Origin: Candidatus Melainabacteria bacterium
GTDB lineage: Bacteria > Cyanobacteriota > Vampirovibrionia > 2-02-FULL-35-15
Length of the DNA: 64,000 nt
NCBI GenBank assembly: GCA_023250195.1
Contig: JAHFBF010000002.1
Span: forward strand, 62,001 to 126,000
Direction: 5' to 3'
Numbering within the stretch: the stretch's first letter is position 1; the number at the start of each line of letters is the position of its first letter. The translations under genes and the position numbers were made by a program. The notes under the pieces are model-generated. The model saw nothing but the letters and a program-made list of their open reading frames with translations, ran no database searches and was not told the DNA's origin. Shown here piece after piece: positions 9,182-16,761 of the stretch.

Positions 9182-9325
9182 AGTAAATATAAGCGAAGGA
9201 TGTTGCGATGAGCAATATCCTGAGCGCCGGTAAGGAAAAGGAAAAATCTTAAAAGGATTTTTCCGGTATAAAAAACCAAGGCACTCCTAACGCCTAGGTC
9301 GGAGGTTCAACTCCTCTCGTGGACG
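9182..9325 (+). repeat. Duplicated 3' part of tRNA-Arg with a hairpin spacer
   Basis: The 49 nt at 9133-9181, from the end of the D-arm through the discriminator, recur without change at 9277-9325. The 95-nt spacer holds two hairpins: AGGATGTTGC/GCAATATCCT (9197-9221) and GGAAAAATC/GATTTTTCC (9240-9264). The second copy has no 5' half, so it cannot fold as a tRNA. It looks like either a tandem duplication scar or an att-type remnant of an integration event. Confidence 0.85.
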
Positions 9326-9345
9326 CGTTTTATAAATGAAGAAAA

Positions 9346-10314
9346 ATGAAAAATCTTCAGACATCTGAAAATTTACATAAAGTTGTCTATGCTCTGGTAG
9401 GACCTACCTGCACATATAAGTCCAATATTGCAGTTGACCTTGCTAAAAAATATCCATTTGAAATTGTTTCTGCGGATTCAAGACTTATATATAAAGAAAT
9501 GGATATTGGAACTTCTAAGCCTACTATTAAAGAGATGCAAGAAGTGCCACATTATATGATTGATTTGGCTTTGCCAAGTGAAAATTATTCTGTAGGATTA
9601 TATAAAAAAGAATCAGAAGAAAAGATAAATGATATTTTTTCAAGGAGTAAAATACCTTTATTTGTAGGTGGAACAGGACTTTATTTAAATTCTGTGCTTC
9701 TTGGTCTTTCAATCCCGGAAGTTAAGCCTGATTTGAGCTTGAGAAGACAGCTTAAAGAATTTACTCAGGAAGAGCTATATAAAAATCTCAACAAATTAGA
9801 TCCAAAGGCAGCAGAAATTATTCACAAAAATGATAACTTCCGTACTATAAGAGCTTTAGAAGTCATTTACAAAACGAATAAGTTATTTTCTGAGTTGAAG
9901 ACTATAAATGAGTTGCCTTTTAGAGTTGTATGGATTGGATTAACCTATAAGGAACGTGAATTACATACAGAAAATATAAGAAATCGTGCAGAAGCTTTTT
10001 GTGAAAATGGTTTTGTAGAAGAAGTTAGATATCTCCTGGATAAATATGGAGAGCTTGATTTGTTTAAAAGGACAATAGGATATTTAGAAGTTATGCAGTA
10101 TTTAAAAAACTTGTTTGATAAAGAGCAACTGGTGGAAAAGATTACCTTAAATACAAGACGTCTTGTTAAGAGGCAAATGACATGGTTTAGAGCTAATAAA
10201 GGAATTAAATGGGAATATCTGGATGAGCTTGATTATAAGGGAGCTTTAGAAAGAGTCTTTAATTTGATAGATGAAGGGTCTTTTGCAAAGACATCCAAAG
10301 TGTCAATGTCTTGA
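9346..10314 (+). CDS. miaA: tRNA dimethylallyltransferase (MiaA)
   Basis: 322 residues matching MiaA: DSRLIYKEMDIGTSKPT, VGGTGLYLNSVL, IRALEVI and IGYLEVMQYL are in the right order. The enzyme prenylates A37 of tRNAs that read UNN codons. The P-loop is unusual: residues 19-26 are GPTCTYKS instead of GPTASGKT, so the glycine before the catalytic lysine is a tyrosine. A TATAAA at 9331-9336 precedes the ATG by 9 nt. Its last 82 nt overlap the convergent tsaD gene. Confidence 0.93.
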   Translation: MKNLQTSENLHKVVYALVGPTCTYKSNIAVDLAKKYPFEIVSADSRLIYKEMDIGTSKPTIKEMQEVPHYMIDLALPSENYSVGLYKKESEEKINDIFSRSKIPLFVGGTGLYLNSVLLGLSIPEVKPDLSLRRQLKEFTQEELYKNLNKLDPKAAEIIHKNDNFRTIRALEVIYKTNKLFSELKTINELPFRVVWIGLTYKERELHTENIRNRAEAFCENGFVEEVRYLLDKYGELDLFKRTIGYLEVMQYLKNLFDKEQLVEKITLNTRRLVKRQMTWFRANKGIKWEYLDELDYKGALERVFNLIDEGSFAKTSKVSMS

Positions 10315-11240
10315 TGAACATCTTTTAGAAAATAACCAGCAGCAGCAATCATTGCAGCGTTATCAGTGCAGTATTTTAAGTTTGGCATAAAAACTGGAAT
10401 ATGGGTACATTCCTGTATCTTTTTTCTCAAAGTTTTATTTGCAGCTACTCCACCGGCAACAACAATCTTCTTTGAGTTTTTATCTTTTGCCGCTGAAATT
10501 ATTTTTTTTACAAGAGTGTTTGTGACATTTTCCTGAAAGCTTGCGGCAAGATCTGCTTTGTTATAATCAACAGGTAGTTTTTGTACAAGTCTTAAGACAG
10601 CAGTTTTCAAGCCACTAAAACTGAAATCATATGGTTTTACTTTTGCTTCAGGAAGTTTAAAGGTTTCCGGATTTCCATCCATGGCTAAGATTTCAAGGTT
10701 CGGTCCACCTGGATAGGGTAGTCCTAGCAATCTGCCGATCTTGTCAAAAGCTTCTCCGCAGGCATCATCAAGTGTGCTACCAAGAATCTCGTATTCAGTA
10801 TAAGTTTTCACATCTATAATTTGAGTATGTCCGCCGCTTGCAAGCAGGCAAATAAAAGGAGGCTCTAGATCTGATTCCAAAAAGTTTGAGCAAATGTGAC
10901 CAAATAGATGATTTACTCCAATTAGTTTTTTGTTAAATTTCTTTGCAAGTTCTTTTGCGGATTTAAGGCCAACAAGTAAAGAAATTACAAGTCCTGGTCC
11001 GACAGTTACAGCAATTGCATCAATTTCTTTCATTGATAATTTTCCATCAATAAGTGTTTGTTCAATCAAATTGTCTATAACCTGCTCATGTGCAAATTTT
11101 GCAATGCTTGGTTTTACACCGCCAAATTCTTTGTGAAGTTCAATCTGGGAGATTGTATTATTGATAATGACTTCTCTGCCATCTTTTACAATAGCTATGG
11201 AAGTCTCATCACAACTTGTTTCTATACCCAGAATTTTCAT
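10233..11240 (-). CDS. tsaD: tRNA N6-threonylcarbamoyladenosine synthase subunit TsaD
   Basis: 335 residues, normal length. It begins MKILGIETSCDETSIA. The metal-binding pair lies in GVNHLFGHI (usual form NHxxGH), and ASGGHT, GEAFDKIGR, SFSGLK and the ATP site GGVAAN are present. TsaD acts with TsaB and TsaE to put t6A at position 37 of ANN-decoding tRNAs. The neighbours miaA and trmD also modify position 37 of tRNAs. The ATG is 6 nt downstream of a reverse-strand TATCCT. The 3' end overlaps miaA by 82 nt. Confidence 0.96.
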   Translation of the reverse strand: MKILGIETSCDETSIAIVKDGREVIINNTISQIELHKEFGGVKPSIAKFAHEQVIDNLIEQTLIDGKLSMKEIDAIAVTVGPGLVISLLVGLKSAKELAKKFNKKLIGVNHLFGHICSNFLESDLEPPFICLLASGGHTQIIDVKTYTEYEILGSTLDDACGEAFDKIGRLLGLPYPGGPNLEILAMDGNPETFKLPEAKVKPYDFSFSGLKTAVLRLVQKLPVDYNKADLAASFQENVTNTLVKKIISAAKDKNSKKIVVAGGVAANKTLRKKIQECTHIPVFMPNLKYCTDNAAMIAAAGYFLKDVHQDIDTLDVFAKDPSSIKLKTLSKAPL

Positions 11241-11282
11241 ATTTTAAGGATAACATTTAATATTTAAGTTATAATTTGAAAT
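11241..11282. promoter_or_regulatory. Divergent leaderless promoters for tsaD and trmD
   Basis: TATAAT at 11270-11275 ends 7 nt before the trmD ATG (11283). On the other strand TATCCT (11247-11252) ends 6 nt before the tsaD ATG (11240). Only 42 bp separate the two start codons and neither gene has a Shine-Dalgarno sequence. Confidence 0.6.
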
Positions 11283-11951
11283 ATGCAATTTGACGTCATT
11301 ACTTTATTCCCAGATTTTATTAAAAGTTATTGTCAGTTTGGTATTATTGGCAGGGCTTATAAGGAAGAAAAGATTCAACTTAATACTGTAGATCTAAGAC
11401 AATTTGGGCTTGGTCGACATAAACAGGTTGATGATTTATCTTATGGCGGCGGCGTTGGTTTGATTTTTATGGTTGAACCGCTTTTTAATGCTTTAACCAG
11501 TATTCTCAGAAAAAAAAAATCCAAAGTTTTAATTACATCAGCAAGTGGAAGAAAATGGGATCAAAGCTTTGCGAACGATTTGAAAAATGAAGAACAAATT
11601 ATAGTAATTTGTGGTCGTTATGAGGGATATGATGAAAGGATTGTCAATGCTGTGGATTATGAAGTCTGCCTTGGTGATTTTATTTTAACCGGGGGTGAAC
11701 TCTGTGGATTAGCAATAATTGATTCTGTCTCAAGGTTACTTCCAGGAGTTTTAAAAAAAGAAGAAACTTTGGAAGAAGAATCTTTTAACAACGGGCTTCT
11801 TGAATATCCTCAATACACAAGACCAAATGAATTTAATGGCTGGAAAGTCCCCGACGTATTATTAAGTGGACATCATGCTGAGATTAAAAAATGGCGGGAA
11901 GAACAGTCGAAAGCTAAAACCAGAAAAAACAGACCTGATTTAGGTAATTAA
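11283..11951 (+). CDS. trmD: tRNA (guanine-N1)-methyltransferase TrmD
   Basis: 222 residues with the SPOUT trefoil-knot signature: GGGVGLIF, CGRYEGYDERI, LGDFILTGGE and SRLLPGVL. It methylates G37 of tRNAs with SAM and prevents +1 frameshifting. It opens a three-gene rightward run, trmD-uppP-frr. The stop TAA directly abuts the uppP ATG (TAAATG), so uppP is likely translated by termination-reinitiation. The usual partners rimM and rplS are not adjacent. Confidence 0.97.
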   Translation: MQFDVITLFPDFIKSYCQFGIIGRAYKEEKIQLNTVDLRQFGLGRHKQVDDLSYGGGVGLIFMVEPLFNALTSILRKKKSKVLITSASGRKWDQSFANDLKNEEQIIVICGRYEGYDERIVNAVDYEVCLGDFILTGGELCGLAIIDSVSRLLPGVLKKEETLEEESFNNGLLEYPQYTRPNEFNGWKVPDVLLSGHHAEIKKWREEQSKAKTRKNRPDLGN

Positions 11952-12806
11952 ATGTATTCAATGCTCCAATCAATTGTTTTAGGGATTATTCAAGGGTTGA
12001 CTGAATTTTTGCCTATTAGCAGTACTGCTCATTTGAGAATCTTTCCTGCACTTCTTAAGTGGAGTGATCCTGGTACGGCATTTTCAGCTGTAATTCAGTT
12101 AGGGACAATGTTTGCAGTAATTATTTATTTTCGCAAAGATTTAAGTAAAATATATGGAGCATTGTTGAATGATTTGTTTCTGTGGTGTAGAGGTGAGATA
12201 ACCTCGCCTCTACAGAAGCATGAATCAAAAACTGCTTTCTGGATTTTGCTTGGTACTATTCCAATTTGTGTTTTTGGTTTGTTATTTAAAGAACAAATTG
12301 AAAAAGGAATGGTAAGAGACTTAAATCTTATTTCTTTTTATCTCATTTTTTTTGGTATATTACTTTTTATTAGTGAACTCATTGCAAAGCAATCGAGAAG
12401 TATTGGTAAAATCAATGCACTTGATGTTATTTTATTTGGACTGGCTCAGTCTTTTGCTTTAATCCCAGGGGTCTCACGCTCAGGTGTGACTTTATTTGCG
12501 GGGCTGCTTCTGGGGTTTAAAAGAGCAGATGCTGCCAAATTCTCTTTTTTATTAAGTGTGCCTGCTGTATTTGCAAGTGGTCTTCTGGAACTAAATACTT
12601 TTTTTCATGCGGTGAAAATAAATAGTGGAAATACGAGCTGGACGAATTTATTTATAGGGGTGGTGTGTGCTTTTCTTTCAGGTTATTTTTCTATACATTT
12701 TCTTTTGAAATATTTGCAGACAAATAAGACAACTATATTTGTTATTTACCGGATATTGCTTGGAGCATTGGTTATTTATTTGAATTATAAGGGGATTATT
12801 CATTAA
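11952..12806 (+). CDS. uppP: Undecaprenyl-diphosphatase UppP/BacA
   Basis: 284 residues, an integral membrane phosphatase. Both BacA signatures are present: QGLTEFLPISSTAHL near the N-terminus and PGVSRSGVT in the middle, together with about eight membrane segments. It recycles undecaprenyl diphosphate for peptidoglycan and LPS carriers. Residues 79-88 (CRGEITSPLQ), between the second and third helices, are encoded by a dispersed GTAGAGG palindrome that has inserted in frame. It is coupled to trmD at a TAAATG junction. The carrier-lipid synthase uppS is 14 kb away. Confidence 0.95.
   Translation: MYSMLQSIVLGIIQGLTEFLPISSTAHLRIFPALLKWSDPGTAFSAVIQLGTMFAVIIYFRKDLSKIYGALLNDLFLWCRGEITSPLQKHESKTAFWILLGTIPICVFGLLFKEQIEKGMVRDLNLISFYLIFFGILLFISELIAKQSRSIGKINALDVILFGLAQSFALIPGVSRSGVTLFAGLLLGFKRADAAKFSFLLSVPAVFASGLLELNTFFHAVKINSGNTSWTNLFIGVVCAFLSGYFSIHFLLKYLQTNKTTIFVIYRILLGALVIYLNYKGIIH
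12187..12213. repeat. GTAGAGG...CCTCTAC palindrome inserted in uppP
   Basis: A 27-nt near-perfect palindrome, GTAGAGGTGAG then ATA then ACCTCGCCTCTAC, sits inside the uppP reading frame. Three further copies of the family lie at 15327, 50464 and 51203. It resembles the GTAGAGACG...CGTCTCTAC repeats of filamentous cyanobacteria, as I recall them. Confidence 0.85.
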
Positions 12807-12856
12807 ACTGTATAGGTGTTGTATTATATTTATTATTATTTGGAGGAAGATAAAAT

Positions 12857-13417
12857 ATGCAAGCAGCAGATGTTTTAAAAAGTGTAGAAGAACAGATGAA
12901 AAAAGCTGTCAGTAGTACACAAAAAGAACTTCAAGCTATTAGAACAGGTAGAGCAAATCCCGGATTATTGGATAGAGTTGTTGTAGATTATTATGGAGCC
13001 CCAACACCTCTAAAACAGGTTGCAAACATTTCAACTCCGGATGGAAAATGTTTAGTTGTTCAACCTTATGACAAAGGCTCTTTAAAGGATATTGAGATTG
13101 CAATAAACAAATGTGACATTGGAATGACTCCGAATAATGATGGTAATGTAATTAGAATAGTAGTACCGGCATTAACTGAAGAAAGAAGAAAAACACTGGT
13201 AAAAGATATTAAAAAAATTGCTGAAGATAACAAAGTTGCAATTAGAAATTCCAGGCGAGATGGACTTGAGTCTGTAAAAAAACTTGAAAAAGATAAAACG
13301 ATTTCCGAAGATCAATCCAAAAAAGAACATGAGCACATTCAAAAGCTTACGGATAAATACTCTAAAGAAATTGATGAAGTAAGTGCTTCCAAAGAAAAAG
13401 AAGTGATGACTGTCTAG
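12857..13417 (+). CDS. frr: Ribosome recycling factor
   Basis: 186 residues matching RRF: AIRTGRANPGLLDRV near the N-terminus, YYGAPTPLKQVANIS, and VPALTEERRK. Together with EF-G it splits post-termination ribosomes. Unlike most housekeeping genes here it has a strong Shine-Dalgarno sequence (GGAGG, 9 nt before the ATG), after a 50-nt gap with TATTAT/TATATT -10 candidates, so its mRNA has a leader. pyrH, its usual upstream neighbour, is absent. The stop overlaps the convergent gcvT stop in a shared CTAG. Confidence 0.97.
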   Translation: MQAADVLKSVEEQMKKAVSSTQKELQAIRTGRANPGLLDRVVVDYYGAPTPLKQVANISTPDGKCLVVQPYDKGSLKDIEIAINKCDIGMTPNNDGNVIRIVVPALTEERRKTLVKDIKKIAEDNKVAIRNSRRDGLESVKKLEKDKTISEDQSKKEHEHIQKLTDKYSKEIDEVSASKEKEVMTV

Positions 13418-14505
13418 GAAGATTTCTTATAAAATGGCCTGGGTAAAACAGTTGCAGGAATTAATTTCTCTCTTATATTAACCATTAATTCTGTCCCAAT
13501 TGCACTGAAATTTGGTGGTATAAATGCAGTTGCAATTGGGTACCCTACTGTGATTCCCTGTGATCCGCTTGCAACTATTCCTATTTCATTTCTATCTTTT
13601 GAGAATACTTTGTATCCTTGTCTGCCAATTATCTTGTCATTTATTTTTAGACAAACCAGTTTTCTTGTTAACCCGTTATTTTTTTGTTTTATCAGGACTT
13701 CTTTCCCGGGAAAATCACATTCTTTATCCAGCTTTACACTCCAGCTTAAGCCTGCTTCAAGCGGTGAAATATCATCAGTTAATTCATGTCCATAAAGTGG
13801 ATAAGCAGCTTCCAGTCTTAAAGTGTCTCTGGCACCTAACCCACAGGGTTTTATTCCAAGATTTATTAAATCTTTCCAGATTGTAACTGCTCTGTCCGGG
13901 TTATCAATAAAAACTTCAAAGCCATCTTCACCGGTGTATCCTGTTCTTGCAATCCAGTTTTGACTGTATTTTCTTATGTGGAAATATTTTTGTAGTTTTA
14001 AAGAGTCAGGGCTTATTTTTAAAACTTTAGCTAAAATATCCGGACTGTTTGGTCCTTGAACTGCAAGCAATGAGATATTTTCAGAAAGATTTTTTAATTC
14101 AATATCAAAACCTTTTGTATGTTTCTTAAACCAATCCCAGTCTTTTTCAATGTTTGATGCGTTAACTACTACTAAAAAATCCGAATCTAACTTATAAATA
14201 ATCAAATCATCTACAGTCCCACCTTTTTCGTTGCAAATTTGAGTATAAAGCCCAGTGCCTGATTCTTCAATTTTTCTCACATTGTTAGGGACCAAAAAAT
14301 TTAAATAATTCAATGCATCTTTACCGGAAACCAAGAATTCCCCCATGTGAGAAACATCAAAAACCCCTACATTTTTTCTTACGGCATTATGCTCAGCAAT
14401 AATCCCATCATATTGAACAGGCATTTCAAAACCGGCAAATTCAACTAGTTTCCCCCCACATTTTTTATGCTCTTCAAAAAGCGGTGTTTTTCTTAGGGTT
14501 AGCAC
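13414..14505 (-). CDS. gcvT: Glycine cleavage system T protein (aminomethyltransferase)
   Basis: 363 residues. The start region LRKTPLFEEHKKCGGKLVEFAG, the core NHAVR-like AEHNAVRKNVGVFDVSHMGE, RTGYTGEDGFE and LEAAYPLYGHEL are diagnostic. The T protein transfers the methylene group from the aminomethyl-lipoyl H protein to tetrahydrofolate. The start codon is GTG at 14505, since the family motif starts there. gcvH and gcvP are not in the window. Convergent with frr, sharing a CTAG stop overlap; YgfZ-like alternatives are less likely because the full GcvT_C domain is present. Confidence 0.94.
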   Translation of the reverse strand: MLTLRKTPLFEEHKKCGGKLVEFAGFEMPVQYDGIIAEHNAVRKNVGVFDVSHMGEFLVSGKDALNYLNFLVPNNVRKIEESGTGLYTQICNEKGGTVDDLIIYKLDSDFLVVVNASNIEKDWDWFKKHTKGFDIELKNLSENISLLAVQGPNSPDILAKVLKISPDSLKLQKYFHIRKYSQNWIARTGYTGEDGFEVFIDNPDRAVTIWKDLINLGIKPCGLGARDTLRLEAAYPLYGHELTDDISPLEAGLSWSVKLDKECDFPGKEVLIKQKNNGLTRKLVCLKINDKIIGRQGYKVFSKDRNEIGIVASGSQGITVGYPIATAFIPPNFSAIGTELMVNIREKLIPATVLPRPFYKKSS

Positions 14506-14588
14506 TTATAGTTATCTCCAGTTTTTATAATGAAGGTACAGTATTTAACGCATTAAGTAAGTTCATACCTTTCCGATGATTATATCGT

Positions 14589-14861
14589 ATGAGATATGAA
14601 GTTGTAAAAAACAAAATTGAAGATGAAACAATAAGAGTCAATTATTGTAATAATAATTTAATAGATACAGATAGTATTGAAGGACAACACTTTGGACTTC
14701 CTATCCAGAAGAAAAATTATCCAAGCTGCTACCAATATAATGTGCTTATAATGCTTGCAAAGAGACTTATTAAAGAAGAAAAACAAAGTGCTGACATATT
14801 TGCTAACAGGTTACATTTGGACAGAAAGTTTGCAACAAGAATTTTTAGTTCTGAGGAATAA
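14589..14861 (+). CDS. Small conserved-looking protein, function unknown
   Basis: 90 residues, soluble, without signal peptide. The C-terminal half (YNVLIMLAKRLIKEEKQSADIFANRL) looks like a helical region. I recognise no family. The ATG at 14589 follows TATAT-rich sequence without a Shine-Dalgarno sequence. The 3' end overlaps the end of the convergent thiO gene by 17 nt, as other real convergent pairs here do. Confidence 0.55.
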   Translation: MRYEVVKNKIEDETIRVNYCNNNLIDTDSIEGQHFGLPIQKKNYPSCYQYNVLIMLAKRLIKEEKQSADIFANRLHLDRKFATRIFSSEE

Positions 14862-16083
14862 GAGAACGATTTAGTTTTTCTTTCCCCTGGGGTTTTAATA
14901 AACGATCAATTTGAAAATGTTCAATATTGTATTCTGAATGGTTTTCCAGAATTAAATCTTTTACAATTTTTCCTGAATATGGACCCATTAGAATCCCATT
15001 TCTATAGTGTCCAAGTGAACAATATAGATTTTCCAGTTCTGCAATTTTTCCAATTATTGGAAGTTTGTCTTTTGTCTGAGGACGTAAGCCTGCCCAGTAA
15101 TCAGCAATTAAATAATCTTTGTAATTTGGCATCAGCTTTTTAAAAAGATTCAGCACTGACGATATTCCTGAAACAGTATTTGCTAGGGGCGTGCCATGGC
15201 TCATCCTTATCTTTTCAAGATCAATTTCTTCACTTGTACTGCCAATTAAAATAGAATCAGTTTCAAAGTGGTTTGTAGCTGGTCTTGGTAATATATAACC
15301 TTCAGAACAGAAAATTATTTTCTGCAGTAGAGGCGTTGCATGCAACGCCTCTACACGAATGATTTCACCCTTTATGGGTTTGATAAGAGTTTCGTCAGTA
15401 TTAAAAATCTCTTTCAAAAAATGATTTGCCCATGCTCCATTACAGAGAACAAATTTCTTTGCAGAGATTGTCTGTCCGTTATCTAAAACAATATTTTCAA
15501 CAGTGTTATTTTTCAGATTTAATTTTTTGACTGCTGTGTCCAAAAACTCAACATTTTTTTCAATACAGTATAAATAGATTGCTTTTAGAAATTTAGGATT
15601 ATTAATATAAGCTTCACTTGGATAATGATAGGCACCTATTACATCTTTGGTTACTAGAGGTTCATATTTTGGGACTTCAACTTTACTTAAAAACGAAGCT
15701 TTTGGTTCAATTGTTCTTAAATCTTTTATTTCGTTTTCTTTTTGTGCAAATTCAAGATTTGAAAAAATTAAATATAAAGATCCAGCCTGCCTGTAACCGA
15801 AATCAATATTTTTTGTTGAAGGAACAGAAGTTATAGTCTCAAGGAATTCCGGGAAATGCTCAAACGACTTAAAACAAAAATCTTTAAGCACTGGATTTTC
15901 AAGTTCGTTTAACTGAAATGGTGTTAAAAGCCCGGCAGCAGCCTGAGATGCCATCATTCCAAGGTTTGTTGAGTTAACAAGAGCTATTTTTAACTTTTCA
16001 CTTTTTTCGCTGGCCAGATAAGCTGCAAGTGAACTGCCAATAATACCGCCACCAATAATTATTACGTCATAATCCTGAGCCAT
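14845..16083 (-). CDS. FAD-dependent glycine oxidase / D-amino-acid oxidase-like (ThiO type)
   Basis: About 412 residues from MAQDYDVIIIGGGIIGSSLA, a Rossmann FAD-binding motif (GGGIIGS). It continues with the DAO fold and a C-terminal SLGHYRNGILMGP motif typical of ThiO glycine oxidase, which makes iminoglycine for thiamine thiazole synthesis. An upstream in-frame Met (16164) exists, but TATAAT at 16090-16095 (reverse) favours 16083. Residues 244-253 (VEALHATPLL) are encoded by an inserted GTAGAGG palindrome in frame. No other thi genes are nearby, so a general D-amino-acid oxidase role is not excluded; gcvT next door also touches glycine metabolism. Confidence 0.8.
   Translation of the reverse strand: MAQDYDVIIIGGGIIGSSLAAYLASEKSEKLKIALVNSTNLGMMASQAAAGLLTPFQLNELENPVLKDFCFKSFEHFPEFLETITSVPSTKNIDFGYRQAGSLYLIFSNLEFAQKENEIKDLRTIEPKASFLSKVEVPKYEPLVTKDVIGAYHYPSEAYINNPKFLKAIYLYCIEKNVEFLDTAVKKLNLKNNTVENIVLDNGQTISAKKFVLCNGAWANHFLKEIFNTDETLIKPIKGEIIRVEALHATPLLQKIIFCSEGYILPRPATNHFETDSILIGSTSEEIDLEKIRMSHGTPLANTVSGISSVLNLFKKLMPNYKDYLIADYWAGLRPQTKDKLPIIGKIAELENLYCSLGHYRNGILMGPYSGKIVKDLILENHSEYNIEHFQIDRLLKPQGKEKLNRSLIPQN
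15327..15354. repeat. Perfect 28-bp GTAGAGG palindrome inserted in thiO
   Basis: GTAGAGGCGTTGCA followed by its exact complement TGCAACGCCTCTAC lies within the oxidase gene and keeps the frame open. It is the most perfect of four family members in the window. Confidence 0.9.
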
Positions 16084-16089
16084 GTGGTA

Positions 16090-16095
16090 ATTATA
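16090..16095 (-). promoter_or_regulatory. -10 element (TATAAT) for thiO
   Basis: A reverse-strand TATAAT lies 6 nt before the ATG at 16083, preceded by TTG, with no ribosome binding site. This implies a leaderless mRNA and supports the shorter start. Confidence 0.6.
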
Positions 16096-16232
16096 CAAGC
16101 GGAGTGAAAACCTTGTGAGCTTGCTTCTGAAGGTTTGAGCGAGTGAGTTCAAAGTGCTGAGCACACTTTATTGTGCAAAGCAGCAGCGTATTGCACTACG
16201 CCCTTATAGCCATGTTTTACAGGTCTTTAATG

Positions 16233-16238
16233 TATAAT
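16233..16238 (+). promoter_or_regulatory. -10 element (TATAAT) for nrdR
   Basis: TATAAT directly preceded by TG lies 9 nt before the nrdR ATG (16248). No Shine-Dalgarno sequence is seen. Confidence 0.6.
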
Positions 16239-16247
16239 AAATACATT

Positions 16248-16760
16248 ATGCTTTGTCCATTTTGTAATTCAGAAAATAGCCGTGTTCTTGAATCAAGAAC
16301 TACAGAAGAAAGTACCAGTATTAGAAGACGAAGAGAATGTGAAAATTCGTCTTGTAATAAACGGTTTACTACTTATGAACGTGTAGAAGTCATGCCTGTT
16401 TTAGTGGTAAAGAGATCCGGGGAACGTGAGCCATATTCAAGAGAAAAACTTAGAGCAGGACTTGTTAGAGCATGTGAAAAGACTTTAATCACAGCAGAGC
16501 AAATAGATACAATTATTGAAAATATTGAAAACGAATTAGTAAAACAGGGAAAGAGAGAAGTTAATAGTACTGTTTTAGGTGAGCTTGTTTTAAATGAACT
16601 AAAAGATTTGGATCAGGTTGCTTATGTAAGATTTGCATCTGTTTATAGGCAGTTTAGAAGCATTAATGATTTTATTAAAGAATTGCAGGATTTACATTCA
16701 GAATCCAGTTTTAAACTACAAAATGATGATTTCGTTTTAACTGTAGAACCACGTGCTTAA
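16248..16760 (+). CDS. nrdR: Transcriptional repressor NrdR
   Basis: 170 residues from MLCPFC; an in-frame upstream start at 16173 would add an unrelated tail. An N-terminal zinc ribbon is followed by RFTTYERVE and an ATP-cone domain (VVKRSGEREPYSREKL...). NrdR represses ribonucleotide reductase genes in response to dATP/ATP. The second zinc knuckle is C31-ENSS-C36, a C-x4-C where the family has C-x2-C. The protein is about 20 residues longer than usual at the C-terminus. No NrdR box is evident here and the nrd genes are outside the window. Confidence 0.94.
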   Translation: MLCPFCNSENSRVLESRTTEESTSIRRRRECENSSCNKRFTTYERVEVMPVLVVKRSGEREPYSREKLRAGLVRACEKTLITAEQIDTIIENIENELVKQGKREVNSTVLGELVLNELKDLDQVAYVRFASVYRQFRSINDFIKELQDLHSESSFKLQNDDFVLTVEPRA

Positions 16761-16761
16761 G

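Noticed and set aside
9277-9325. Second tRNA-Arg gene
   Set aside because: The copy lacks the acceptor 5' strand and most of the D-arm, so it cannot form a tRNA.
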